Shown one piece after another: positions 17,266 through 26,231 of a DNA stretch of 64,000 nt (position 1 is its first letter; each line of letters opens with the position of its first letter). The DNA comes from Fuscovulum ytuae. GTDB taxonomy: Bacteria; Pseudomonadota; Alphaproteobacteria; Rhodobacterales; Rhodobacteraceae. Where the stretch lies: the NCBI RefSeq assembly GCF_029953595.1, contig NZ_CP124535.1, forward strand, positions 2,897,001 to 2,961,000, written 5' to 3'. The notes beneath the pieces are model-generated. The model ran no database searches and was not told where the DNA came from. It worked only from the letters and a program-made list of their open reading frames with translations. A program made the translations under genes and the position numbers.

Positions 17266-18116
17266 GCGCGCAACTCCTTCAGAATCTCGGCAAGGCCCGT
17301 GTGCCAGTCGGGGCGGGGGATGCCGAAGTCACGGGTCAATGTGGAACAGTCCAGCCGCGAATTCATCGGTCTGGCAGCTGGTGTCGGATAGGCAGAGGAC
17401 GGGATACCGGACACCGCGCAGGAAAAGCCCGCGCCGGCCATGATGGCGCGGGCGAAATCCGCCCAGCTCGTGTCGGGCGCGCCCGCGAAATGATATGTTC
17501 CGCCCCCGGCGCTGTCGCGCAGCGCAGTTGCCGCCACGAAAAGCGCATCGGCAATGGCCGCAGCAGGCGTTGGACCACCCACCTGATCTGCTACGACATT
17601 CAGCGCAGGTCGTTCAGCCCCCAGCCGCAGCATCGTCTTGACGAAGTTCTGGCCATGGGCCGACACGACCCAGCTTGTCCGGAGGATCAAATGGTGCGCA
17701 CCACTGGCGCGGATCGCCTGCTCGCCCGCCAGTTTTGACCGCCCATAGGCATTCAGAGGTGCAGTCGGGTGATCCGTCGTGAAGGGCGCTTCGCCTTGGC
17801 CGTCAAACACGTAATCCGTCGAGATGTGAAGGAATGGGATACCCTTCGCCCCACAGGCATGCGCCATCGCCCCGGGGCTGTCGCCATTGACGCGGGTGGC
17901 GGCGTTCTCTTCCGCTTCGGCACGATCCACTGCCGTCCAGGCGGCGGCGTTGATCACCGCGTCGCAGTCATGGTGCGCGATGGCATCGGCACAACTTGCC
18001 GGATCGGCGAGATCCGCTTGGTCACGGCCAAGGAATACAGGTGAAACGCCATTGGGGCAGCGGCGGGCCAGTTCGCGCGCAACCTGCCCTGTCTGACCAA
18101 AGACGAGAAGCTTCAC
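17262..18116 (-). CDS. rfbD: dTDP-4-dehydrorhamnose reductase
   Basis: This 284-residue protein (RmlD) performs the last, NAD(P)H-dependent step to dTDP-L-rhamnose. The Rossmann motif is [27 protein letters not shown] follows, and the catalytic [10 protein letters not shown] carries the YxxxK pair. The start is a GTG at 18116 that overlaps the rfbB stop as GTGA. Upstream in-frame sequence belongs to rfbB, so the longer reading is excluded. Confidence 0.95.
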   Translation of the reverse strand: MKLLVFGQTGQVARELARRCPNGVSPVFLGRDQADLADPASCADAIAHHDCDAVINAAAWTAVDRAEAEENAATRVNGDSPGAMAHACGAKGIPFLHISTDYVFDGQGEAPFTTDHPTAPLNAYGRSKLAGEQAIRASGAHHLILRTSWVVSAHGQNFVKTMLRLGAERPALNVVADQVGGPTPAAAIADALFVAATALRDSAGGGTYHFAGAPDTSWADFARAIMAGAGFSCAVSGIPSSAYPTPAARPMNSRLDCSTLTRDFGIPRPDWHTGLAEILKELRA

Positions 18117-19153
18117 GCCTTTACCCCCAGCCGTTCGCCCACACCTTGCCGCGCCAGCAACGGGCGCCACCAATCCTCATTCTCCAGATACCAACGGACG
18201 GTGCGTCGTAGCCCTTCCTCCAGCGTGACAGAGGGTCGCCAGCCCAGCTCCTCTCGCATCCGGGACGGATCGATGGCATAGCGCAGATCATGTCCGGGAC
18301 GGTCAGCCACAAAGGTAATCAGCCGGTCGTGCGGCGCACCCTGTGAATGCATTTCGTCCATCAAGCGGCAAATCATGCGCACAAGGTCGATATTCCGCGC
18401 CTCATTCTCGCCCCCGATGTTATAGCTGCGCCCGACCTCGCCCTTTTGCAAAACGGTTAGCAGGGCATCGGCGTGATCTTCGACGAACAGCCAGTCGCGC
18501 ACATTCTCGCCCTTGCCATAGACGGGGATCTCTTTGCCCGACAGCGCGTTCAGAATCACGACGGGGATCAGCTTCTCGGGAAAGTGGAAGGGTCCGTAAT
18601 TATTGGAACAATTGGTCAGGACGATAGGCAGGCCATAGGTTTCATGCCATGCACGGACCAGATGGTCGGACGCGGCCTTGGACGCTGAATAGGGGCTGCG
18701 GGGGTCATAAGGCGTGTTTTCGGTGAATTTGCCGGTGGGGCCGAGCGATCCGAACACCTCATCTGTCGAGATATGGTGAAAGCGAAATTCCTCCGGCTTG
18801 CCCTTGCGCGTCCAGAAGGCGCGCGTGGCCTCAAGCAGCGTGAAGGTGCCGTTGATGTTTGTCTCGATAAAGGTGCCGGGGCCGTCGATGGATCGGTCGA
18901 CATGGCTTTCGGCGGCAAGATGCATCAGCGCATCAGGATCATGCGCAGCAAGAATGCGGTCCATCGCGGAGCGGTCGCGAATATCTGCCTTTTCAAAGGT
19001 ATAGCGCGGCGAGTTGCCGACAGAGGCCACATTCTCAAGGCAGGCGGCATAGGTCAGGGCATCGACATTCACCACCGAATGCCCCTGCGCCACGGCAAGC
19101 CGCACAACGGCAGAGCCGATAAAGCCCGCACCGCCGGTGACAAGGATTTTCAT
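18113..19153 (-). CDS. rfbB: dTDP-glucose 4,6-dehydratase
   Basis: This 346-residue extended SDR (RmlB) converts dTDP-glucose to the 4-keto-6-deoxy sugar. [19 protein letters not shown] binds [26 protein letters not shown] and the catalytic [12 protein letters not shown] are all present, with [14 protein letters not shown] further on. The ATG at 19153 overlaps the rfbC stop by 4 bases. Confidence 0.96.
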   Translation of the reverse strand: MKILVTGGAGFIGSAVVRLAVAQGHSVVNVDALTYAACLENVASVGNSPRYTFEKADIRDRSAMDRILAAHDPDALMHLAAESHVDRSIDGPGTFIETNINGTFTLLEATRAFWTRKGKPEEFRFHHISTDEVFGSLGPTGKFTENTPYDPRSPYSASKAASDHLVRAWHETYGLPIVLTNCSNNYGPFHFPEKLIPVVILNALSGKEIPVYGKGENVRDWLFVEDHADALLTVLQKGEVGRSYNIGGENEARNIDLVRMICRLMDEMHSQGAPHDRLITFVADRPGHDLRYAIDPSRMREELGWRPSVTLEEGLRRTVRWYLENEDWWRPLLARQGVGERLGVKA

Positions 19154-19710
19154 GCCGTCTCTCCATAAGTGAAGGGGCTTTGCCAATCGGCAAAGGCGGG
19201 TGCGGCAAGATCCTTCTCCGACAGCACGGGATCGCCCGCAAAGCCCCAATTCACGCCCGCCGAGTCCCAGCGAACCGATCCGTCATGTTGGGGCGAATAA
19301 AGGTCGGTGCATTTGTATTGCACCTCGCAATCGTCAGTGAGGGTGACGAAGCCGTGGAGGAACCCTTTTGGAACCAACAGTTGCCGCCCATTCTCGGCGC
19401 TAAGTTCTACTCCGACCGAACGCCCATAGGTGGGCGACCCGCGCCTTGCATCCACCGCAACATCCCAGATCGCACCCCTCGAGCAGCGGACCAACTTATC
19501 CTGCGCGCGCGGCGGGGATTGATAATGCAGGCCACGCAGCGTGCCCTTCTGTGCAGAAAACGAATGGTTGTCTTGCACAAAGGCCAGATCGAGCCCTGCT
19601 TCCCGCATCCGCGCGGCGTTCCACGTTTCCACGAACCAGCCGCGCGAGTCACCAAATCGGCGCGGGGTCAGGATCAACAAGTCGGGAAGGTCTGTCTTTT
19701 CGATCTGCAT
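19150..19710 (-). CDS. rfbC: dTDP-4-dehydrorhamnose 3,5-epimerase
   Basis: This 186-residue cupin-fold epimerase (RmlC) is the first gene of the rhamnose operon. Family marks are [47 protein letters not shown] and [25 protein letters not shown]. The operon rfbC-rfbB-rfbD-rfbA supplies dTDP-L-rhamnose for surface polysaccharide. It lies about 30 kb from the polysaccharide genes at the right end of this window. Confidence 0.96.
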   Translation of the reverse strand: MQIEKTDLPDLLILTPRRFGDSRGWFVETWNAARMREAGLDLAFVQDNHSFSAQKGTLRGLHYQSPPRAQDKLVRCSRGAIWDVAVDARRGSPTYGRSVGVELSAENGRQLLVPKGFLHGFVTLTDDCEVQYKCTDLYSPQHDGSVRWDSAGVNWGFAGDPVLSEKDLAAPAFADWQSPFTYGETA

Positions 19711-19750
19711 AGGAAAACTCGTCTCACACCTAAATCACTGGGTAAAGCCG

Positions 19751-20389
19751 TCAGATCAGATCGGCCACCGACTTTGCAACGGCTTCGCCCAGCTTGGCAT
19801 GCGCCGTCTCGTCGAAATGGACCCCGTCAATCGGGCTGACCTCTATCACCTGTCCCGCATCCAGAAAGCCGATCCCGCGCGATGCGGCAAGCGCGCGATA
19901 ATGTCGGGCCAACGCCTGTGACCGCGCTGCACCACCCCAGAATTCGGTCTTGATCGGGCCAGTTTCCACCACGGGCGGCGGGCAGATCAGCAGGATGCGG
20001 AACCCGCCATGGCGCGCCTGATAATCCAGCGACATCGCCACATCGAGCAACCCCGCAACCCCGGCTGTTACCTGTTCCGGCGTCGTGGCAAAGCGCGTCT
20101 TCACATCGTTGGTGCCCAGCATCAGCGTCATCACGTCGATGGGACCGTGCGATTGCAGGGCCATGCGCAGGGCAGGGCGGGCGTTCATGTAATCGCCCAT
20201 CACAGGATCATCGAATTGTGCGGTGCGGCCCGGTAGCCCTTCTTCGACCAGTTCCCAATCGGACCCCAGCGCGGCATGGGTGACCGTGGGCCAGCGTATC
20301 CCCTTGGGAAAGCGGCGGTATTCCGCGCGGTCGATGATCGGCGGCGTCCCATGGGTGTTACTATCGCCAAAGGTCAGAAGAACGGGCAT
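19751..20389 (-). CDS. SGNH/GDSL hydrolase
   Basis: This 212-residue esterase-type protein has the four SGNH blocks: FGDSNTHGT (Ser nucleophile), a Gly in block II, LMLGTNDVKTRF (Asn) and DGVHFDETAHAKL (Asp-x-x-His). There is no signal peptide, so it is likely cytoplasmic. GGAGG precedes the ATG at 20389. It lies 40 bases upstream of rfbC and may share its promoter region. Related enzymes act as acyl-ester hydrolases or sugar acetyl esterases. A link to rhamnose sugars is possible but rests on position only. Confidence 0.85.
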   Translation of the reverse strand: MPVLLTFGDSNTHGTPPIIDRAEYRRFPKGIRWPTVTHAALGSDWELVEEGLPGRTAQFDDPVMGDYMNARPALRMALQSHGPIDVMTLMLGTNDVKTRFATTPEQVTAGVAGLLDVAMSLDYQARHGGFRILLICPPPVVETGPIKTEFWGGAARSQALARHYRALAASRGIGFLDAGQVIEVSPIDGVHFDETAHAKLGEAVAKSVADLI

Positions 20390-20520
20390 TGCGCCTCCGT
20401 AGGCCGTGATGGGTTGGAAGCTAAGGTCTCCTATCCCGCAGGTAAAGCGGCTTTGCCCCCTTGGCCTTTGCCGCCCCCGCGCGCATATAAGGCACAAAGA
20501 CATGCGTTATGAGGAATGCG

Positions 20521-21423
20521 ATGTTCGGGATCGACGAAAAGACAGCGCCTCAGGGTGATCTGATCAAGGAAGGCACCGAGGCCACGTTCATGCAAGACGT
20601 GATCGAAGCCAGCCGCGAGGTGCCGGTGATCGTGGATTTCTGGGCCACTTGGTGCGGTCCCTGCCGTACGCTTGGCCCGGCGCTTGAGGCGGCGGTGATG
20701 GCCGCCAAGGGCAAGGTCAAGATGGTGAAAGTCGATGTCGACAAGAACCAGATGATCGCAGGACAGATGCGCATCCAGTCCATCCCGACGGTCTATGCCT
20801 TCTGGCAAGGCCAGCCGGTCGATGGCTTCCAGGGTGCGATCCCTGCCTCTGAGATCAAGAAGTTCATCGATAAACTGACGGCGCTGTCTGATGATGGCGG
20901 CCTTGAAGAGGCGATCGAGGCGGCTGAGCAGATGCTGGCCGAAGGGGCCGTCACTGACGCCGCGGAAACCTTCGCGGCCATTCTGGGCGAAGAGCCGGAA
21001 AATGCAGCTGCATATGGCGGATTGGTGCGTTGCCACCTTGCACTTGGGCAACTTGATCAGGCCGAGGCGATGCTGTCCGCAGCCCCCGCCGCCATCGCCA
21101 AGACAAAAGAGCTTGAGGCCGCGCGCGCCCAGCTTGATCTTGCCCGTCAGGCCGCCAATGCAGGACCGGAACAAGAGCTTCGCGCCGCGGTCGAGGCAGA
21201 TCCCAACAATCGGCAAGCCCGGTTCGACCTTGCAACAGCCCTACATGCGGCAGGCAAAGTGGATGAAGCGGTTGACGTCCTACTTGATCTGTTCCGGCTG
21301 GATCGGGAATGGAACGACGGCGCGGCCAAGGCGCAACTTCTCACGATCTTCGATGCGCTGAAGCCAACCGATCCCATCGTTCTGAAGGGCCGTCGCAGGC
21401 TTTCGTCGATGATATTTGCCTGA
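20521..21423 (+). CDS. Thioredoxin-fold co-chaperone, CnoX/YbbN family
   Basis: This 300-residue protein has an N-terminal thioredoxin domain (residues about 10-115) with an intact active site FWATWCGPCRTLGPALE. A TPR-like helical domain follows (about 125-300: EAAEQMLAEGAVTDAAETFAAILGEEPENAAAYGGLVRC and two further repeats). This fusion is CnoX, a holdase and redox partner of GroEL in other bacteria. The ATG at 20521 has GAGGA six bases upstream; an ATG at 20509 lies before it. It leads a short operon with the LON-domain and Trm112 genes. Confidence 0.9.
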   Translation: MFGIDEKTAPQGDLIKEGTEATFMQDVIEASREVPVIVDFWATWCGPCRTLGPALEAAVMAAKGKVKMVKVDVDKNQMIAGQMRIQSIPTVYAFWQGQPVDGFQGAIPASEIKKFIDKLTALSDDGGLEEAIEAAEQMLAEGAVTDAAETFAAILGEEPENAAAYGGLVRCHLALGQLDQAEAMLSAAPAAIAKTKELEAARAQLDLARQAANAGPEQELRAAVEADPNNRQARFDLATALHAAGKVDEAVDVLLDLFRLDREWNDGAAKAQLLTIFDALKPTDPIVLKGRRRLSSMIFA

Positions 21424-21449
21424 CGGCCCGACAGGGCTACCTGAGGCGC

Positions 21450-22094
21450 ATGATGAACGCAGCCGACCTGCCCGATACCATTCCCGTGTTTCCCTTGCCC
21501 GGTGCTCTTCTTTTGCCGCGAGGGAGGCTTCCGCTTCACATTTTCGAACCGCGCTATCTGGCGATGATCGAGGATTGTCTGAAGACAAAGCATCGCCTGA
21601 TCGGGATGATCCAGCCACGCGAGGTGCCGGGAACGGGCGAAAAGCGGCTGAATGCCATCGGCTGCGCGGGCCGTCTGACCGGATTTTCGGAAACCGAGGA
21701 TGGGCGCTATATGATTACCCTGTCCGGCATATCGCGGTTCCGAGTGAAGGAAGAGGTGGCAGGTTTCACCCCCTATCGCCGCTGCGCAGTGGACTGGGCT
21801 GGCTTCCAGCGCGACCTTGGCGCGACAGAAGAGGATGCCGGTTTTCGACGGGCGGAATTCCTAGACCTGCTCGGGCGCTATTTTTCTGCGATGAACCTGT
21901 CGACGGACTGGTCCGGCATGAAAGAGGCCGAGACGGAGTTACTGATCAATTCACTATCCATGCTCTGTCCCTTCAGCCCAGAAGACAAGCAGGCGCTGCT
22001 TGAGGCGCCGTCGCTGACCACGCGCAGGGAAACGCTGGTGACATTGATCGAATTCGCCCTGCGCGGCGGGTCATCGGATGAGGTGATGCAATGA
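21450..22094 (+). CDS. LON peptidase substrate-binding domain protein
   Basis: This 214-residue protein consists of only the N-terminal substrate-recognition domain of Lon: [36 protein letters not shown], then [13 protein letters not shown]. No AAA or protease part follows. GAGG lies before the ATG at 21450 (a second ATG follows directly). It stands 26 bases after cnoX and overlaps Trm112 by 4 bases. The function of these stand-alone domains is not settled. Confidence 0.9.
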   Translation: MMNAADLPDTIPVFPLPGALLLPRGRLPLHIFEPRYLAMIEDCLKTKHRLIGMIQPREVPGTGEKRLNAIGCAGRLTGFSETEDGRYMITLSGISRFRVKEEVAGFTPYRRCAVDWAGFQRDLGATEEDAGFRRAEFLDLLGRYFSAMNLSTDWSGMKEAETELLINSLSMLCPFSPEDKQALLEAPSLTTRRETLVTLIEFALRGGSSDEVMQ

Positions 22095-22273
22095 CCGAGG
22101 CCACGGTGTTTGACCGCCGGATGTTGGATGCGTTGGTCTGCCCCATGACGCAGGCCGTGCTGACCTATGATGCCGAACGGCAGGAACTGGTGTCGCGGGC
22201 GGCGCATCTGGCCTTTCCGATCCGTGACGGCATCCCGATCATGCTGGTCAGTGAGGCACGCGCGCTGGACTAG
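22091..22273 (+). CDS. Trm112 family protein
   Basis: This 60-residue protein has [17 protein letters not shown] and [18 protein letters not shown], the usual Trm112 pattern of alphaproteobacteria, with only one of the zinc-type cysteines kept. In eukaryotes Trm112 activates methyltransferases; the bacterial role is less clear. Its TAG stop is part of a CTAG palindrome that also provides the TAG stop of convergent ubiH. Confidence 0.9.
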   Translation: MTEATVFDRRMLDALVCPMTQAVLTYDAERQELVSRAAHLAFPIRDGIPIMLVSEARALD

Positions 22274-23499
22274 ATCTGTTTTCCGGCCAGAAGGCGCGGC
22301 AGATCACCCTGCAAACCGGCGGCCTGCCGGATGAAACGGCGACGCAAGCCCGGAAGTGCGTTCACGAGCCCAAGCCCAAGGTCACGGCCAGTGCGCAAGA
22401 TCGGGTTATCGTTCGAAAACAGTCGATTGACAGTATCCATGCCAAGGGCAAGCGTGGTGGAGTCGAACCTTCGCCACCGCTGATAGGCCTCAAGTGTTGT
22501 GAGGCTGCCAATATCTTCGCCCCTGCGATGCGCCTCGATCAAGGTTTGCGCCAGCGCTGCCACATCGCGCAGGCCAAGGTTCAGGCCCTGTCCAGCGATG
22601 GGATGCACGCCATGCGCCGCATCCCCCACCAACGCCACGCGCGGCGCCACAAATCGTTCGGCAAGAGAAAGGGAAAGCGGATAGGTGAACCGATCCCCGG
22701 CAAGCGTTATTTCGCCCAGAAAATCGCCGAAACGGGGGCGCAGCGCCGCAAGATACTGGTCATCCGGCAGGGCCTGTATGCGGGCGGCGTTTTCCTCTGT
22801 CTCGCTCCAAACGATGCTGGAATGATGGCCGCCTTTCAGGGGCAAGATGGCCAAAGGTCCCTCGGGCATGAAGAATTGATGCGCGGTGCCGCAATGATCT
22901 TTCTCATGCCGGATCGCGGTGACCAATGCCGTCTGCCCATAGCCCCATCCAACACGGCGTATGCCCGCCCGCGTGGCCGTTCCGCTGCCGCGCCCATCGC
23001 ACCCCACCAAAAGGCGGCCCTTCAAACGTCCACCACTGGCAAGCGTGATAGTAACGCCATTCACCGTCACATCCTGATCTGTGACGGTTTCGCCCGACAG
23101 AAGGGTGATATTTGGCTCTTCCCGCATCGCAGCAAGGAAGGCCGCGTAAAGGTGGCGATCTTCCAGAAGAAAGCCCATCGGCCCTTCCTCAATCTCGGCT
23201 GCATCGAAGGTCAGAAAGAAGGGCGCCGGGCCTTGGCCCGCAAGACCGTCGCTGGCTTTGATCTGAAGGATAGGCTGGGCCAGATCGCCGACCGTCGGCC
23301 AGATGCCGATCATCGTCAGCAAGCGGCGCGATGCGATGGCCAGCGCATAGGCTCGCCCGTCAAACCCGGCTTCGGCCCGCGCAGGCGCGGGGCGCGCATC
23401 GACCACTGTCACCCGTAACCCCCCATGCGCAAGGGCAAGGGCAAGAGCCGGGCCGTTCAGGCCTCCGCCTGCGATCAGGATATCGGTATCGAATTTCAT
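22270..23499 (-). CDS. UbiH/VisC-family FAD-dependent hydroxylase
   Basis: This 409-residue flavoprotein monooxygenase probably hydroxylates the ubiquinone ring. [19 protein letters not shown] binds FAD, the DG motif reads [17 protein letters not shown], and the second FAD motif is [24 protein letters not shown]. The ATG at 23499 places the FAD loop at the normal distance; an in-frame ATG at 23535 is possible. It is convergent with Trm112 and divergent from the amidase gene, about 80 bases apart. Confidence 0.9.
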   Translation of the reverse strand: MKFDTDILIAGGGLNGPALALALAHGGLRVTVVDARPAPARAEAGFDGRAYALAIASRRLLTMIGIWPTVGDLAQPILQIKASDGLAGQGPAPFFLTFDAAEIEEGPMGFLLEDRHLYAAFLAAMREEPNITLLSGETVTDQDVTVNGVTITLASGGRLKGRLLVGCDGRGSGTATRAGIRRVGWGYGQTALVTAIRHEKDHCGTAHQFFMPEGPLAILPLKGGHHSSIVWSETEENAARIQALPDDQYLAALRPRFGDFLGEITLAGDRFTYPLSLSLAERFVAPRVALVGDAAHGVHPIAGQGLNLGLRDVAALAQTLIEAHRRGEDIGSLTTLEAYQRWRRFDSTTLALGMDTVNRLFSNDNPILRTGRDLGLGLVNALPGLRRRFIRQAAGLQGDLPRLLAGKQI

Positions 23500-23578
23500 G
23501 ATGGCCAATATGATGGCGGCAAACGGATTGTCCATGCGCCGCTCTGCCGCTACCGTCCGGTCCGATATGGAGGCGCGC

Positions 23579-24910
23579 ATGGGCAAGAATTGGCAAAACC
23601 TCACAGCTGCGGAATTGGGGCGCGAGATTGGCGCAGGGCGGATCAACCCTGTCGATCTGGCAGAACAGCATCTTGACGCGATCGCAAACCACCCGCTTGC
23701 CGACCGCATCTATGCCCGCTTGACACCCGCCCGCGCACGGGCCGAGGCGATGGCCGCCCATGGCAGAGCGCGCAAAGGGTTCCGCCGTGGTCTGCTGGAC
23801 GGCGTTCCGATAAGCTGGAAGGACCTATTCGATACGGCGGGGGCGGCGACAGAGGCGGGGTCCGCCCTTCTGAAGGGCCGCGTGCCTGCGCGGGATGCCG
23901 AAGTGGTAGAGGTGGCCACCCAAGGCGGTCTGGTCTGTCTTGGAAAGACGCATATGTCTGAACTGGCCTTTTCCGGGCTTGGGTTGAACCCAGTCACGGC
24001 AACGCCCCCTTGCATCAATGACGAAGGCGCGGTTCCGGGCGGATCCTCGTCTGGGGCGGCCGCTTCCGTCGCCTATGGTTTGGCGCCTGCAGCGATCGGG
24101 TCGGATACGGGCGGGTCAGTCCGCATTCCGGCGGCATGGAATGATCTGGTCGGGCTCAAGACAACGGCGGGCCGCATCTCGTTGCGCGGAACTGTGCCGC
24201 TTTGCGAAAAGTTCGACACCATCGGCCCCATTGCACGCACGGTCGAGGATTGCGCGCTTCTTCTGGCAGCCATGGAAGGCGGCCGCCCCACCGATCTTGG
24301 CGGGGCAAGCCTGTCTGGCATGCGCTTTCTGGTGCTTGAAACGGTCGCGCTTGACGATCTGCGCGAACGGCCCGCGCAGGGGTTCGAGGATGCAGTTGCT
24401 CGGCTTGCGGCGGGTGGTGCCCAAATCACCCATGGCAAAGTGCCCGAAGTGGCCGAAGCGATGGGTCTGGCCGCGCTGATCTTCACCGCCGAAGCCTATG
24501 GCATCTGGCGCGACACGATCGAAGCTGCGCCTCAAAAAATGTTCCCCCGCATCTTGGAACGCTTCCGTTCGGGCGCGTCATTCAGCGCGTCTGACTACGT
24601 ATCAGGCTGGCGGCGGCTAAAGGTGCTGCGGAAGGTTTGGCAGGAAAAGACAGCGGGATACGACGCCGTTATCCTTCCCACTTCGCCCATCTTGCCACCG
24701 CAGTCGGATAGGCTGATGACGGATGATGCCTATTACGTCACGGAAAACCTGCTGGCCTTGCGCAACACGCGGATTGGCAACCTGATGGGCCTTTGTGGAT
24801 TGACCCTACCCACAATGCAGCCTTCCTGCGGGATCAGTTTCCTTGGCGCACCGCATCAGGAAGAACGTCTACTGCGTGTGGGTGCGGCCGCGACAAGGGC
24901 GCTGCGGTAA
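23579..24910 (+). CDS. Amidase (amidase signature family)
   Basis: This 443-residue hydrolase has the Ser-cisSer-Lys set: Lys in PISWKDLFDTAG, the Gly/Ser-rich GGSSSGAAASVA and SDTGGSVRIPAAWNDLVGLK. Length suits the family. GGAGG lies six bases before the ATG at 23579. Possible roles range from scavenging amides to a GatA-like activity; no gatB or gatC lies nearby, so a tRNA amidotransferase is unlikely. An aminotransferase gene follows in the same direction after about 130 bases. Confidence 0.9.
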   Translation: MGKNWQNLTAAELGREIGAGRINPVDLAEQHLDAIANHPLADRIYARLTPARARAEAMAAHGRARKGFRRGLLDGVPISWKDLFDTAGAATEAGSALLKGRVPARDAEVVEVATQGGLVCLGKTHMSELAFSGLGLNPVTATPPCINDEGAVPGGSSSGAAASVAYGLAPAAIGSDTGGSVRIPAAWNDLVGLKTTAGRISLRGTVPLCEKFDTIGPIARTVEDCALLLAAMEGGRPTDLGGASLSGMRFLVLETVALDDLRERPAQGFEDAVARLAAGGAQITHGKVPEVAEAMGLAALIFTAEAYGIWRDTIEAAPQKMFPRILERFRSGASFSASDYVSGWRRLKVLRKVWQEKTAGYDAVILPTSPILPPQSDRLMTDDAYYVTENLLALRNTRIGNLMGLCGLTLPTMQPSCGISFLGAPHQEERLLRVGAAATRALR

Positions 24911-25041
24911 GGGGCAGAGTCGCAAAAGCCACAGCTTTGGCTGCCAAGTGATGGCGCGAGTTGCCTTTTTCTGGACCACCGCCCATCGGTTGGCTATCGT
25001 GCTTCAAAACGGGGCGACACGACCCCGGGATTGAGGCACGA

Positions 25042-26220
25042 ATGCAGTTTCCTGAGCGGTTCTTGAGCCTGCCAGATTACGCATTTCCGCGTTTGCGGAA
25101 ATTGCTTGACCCCCACAAGCCGGGGGCCGAGCCGATTGCCATGACCATCGGAGAGCCGCGCCATCCGATGCCTGATTTCGTTGGTCCGGTGCTTGCGGAG
25201 AGCGTGGCAGGCTTTGCTGTCTATCCCCCGAATGACGGAACTCCAGAGTTACTTGCCGCGATATCCGGTTGGCTGAAGCGGCGCTACGGGGTCGATCTGG
25301 GCGATGATCGGTTGATGGTGCTGAACGGCACGCGCGAAGGGCTTTTCAACGCCGCTGTTGCCCTGTGCCCTGAAGCGAAGGGTGGCAAAAGGCCGATCGT
25401 ACTGATGCCCAACCCCTTCTATCAGGTCTATGCCGTGGCTGCGCTAGCGATGGGGGCAGAGCCTGTCTATGTGCCCGCCACGGCAGCGACGGGGTTCCTG
25501 CCGGATTATGCGGCGCTGCCCAAGGAGGTGCTGGACCGGGTCGCAATCGCCTACCTCTGTTCGCCCGCCAATCCGCAAGGGGCAATTGCATCGCGCGATT
25601 ATCTGGCGGGGCTGCTGCGACTTGCGGAAACCCACGATTTCCGCATCTTTTCCGACGAATGCTATTCCGAGATCTGGCGCGATGCGCCGCCCCCTGGTTC
25701 GCTGGAGGTGGCCGCCGAGATCGGGGCGGACCCAGAACGCATTTTCGTTTTTCATTCGTTGTCGAAACGGTCAAACCTGCCGGGACTTCGGTCGGGTTTC
25801 GTGGCGGGCGGCCCGCAGGGCATCGCCCGCATCCGCCAACTGCGCGCCTTTGCCGGTGCGCCCCTGCCGCTGCCTGTTCAACGGGTGAGTGAACAGGCTT
25901 GGTCGGATGAGGCGCATGTGCGTGCCAATCTTGCGCTGTACCAGGAAAAGTTCCGCATCGCGGATGAGGTATTCGCAGGCGTGCAGGGGTTTTCCAATCC
26001 TGAAGGCGGGTTCTTTCTCTGGCTTCCAGTCGAAGATGGGGAAGAGGCTGCCCTAAAGCTTTGGACACAGGCGGGGGTGCGGGTACTGCCCGGCGCTTAC
26101 CTGTCGCGTGACGCCGGGGGGCAGAACCCCGGCAAGGGATATATCCGGGTCGCGATGGTGGCCCCAAGGGACGAAATGCAGCGTGGGCTGATCCGGCTTC
26201 GCGACTGCATCTACGGGTGA
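25042..26220 (+). CDS. PLP aminotransferase, class I/II (DapC-like)
   Basis: This 392-residue fold-type I enzyme has [16 protein letters not shown] (cofactor pocket), [21 protein letters not shown], the SDECYSEIW Asp/Tyr pair and [16 protein letters not shown] with the Schiff-base Lys. The [10 protein letters not shown] opening and overall pattern resemble succinyldiaminopimelate transaminases, so a part in lysine/DAP synthesis with dapB is plausible but not proven. TGAGG precedes the ATG at 25042. Its end abuts ftsK. Confidence 0.88.
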   Translation: MQFPERFLSLPDYAFPRLRKLLDPHKPGAEPIAMTIGEPRHPMPDFVGPVLAESVAGFAVYPPNDGTPELLAAISGWLKRRYGVDLGDDRLMVLNGTREGLFNAAVALCPEAKGGKRPIVLMPNPFYQVYAVAALAMGAEPVYVPATAATGFLPDYAALPKEVLDRVAIAYLCSPANPQGAIASRDYLAGLLRLAETHDFRIFSDECYSEIWRDAPPPGSLEVAAEIGADPERIFVFHSLSKRSNLPGLRSGFVAGGPQGIARIRQLRAFAGAPLPLPVQRVSEQAWSDEAHVRANLALYQEKFRIADEVFAGVQGFSNPEGGFFLWLPVEDGEEAALKLWTQAGVRVLPGAYLSRDAGGQNPGKGYIRVAMVAPRDEMQRGLIRLRDCIYG

Positions 26221-26231
26221 GGTATAGCAGC

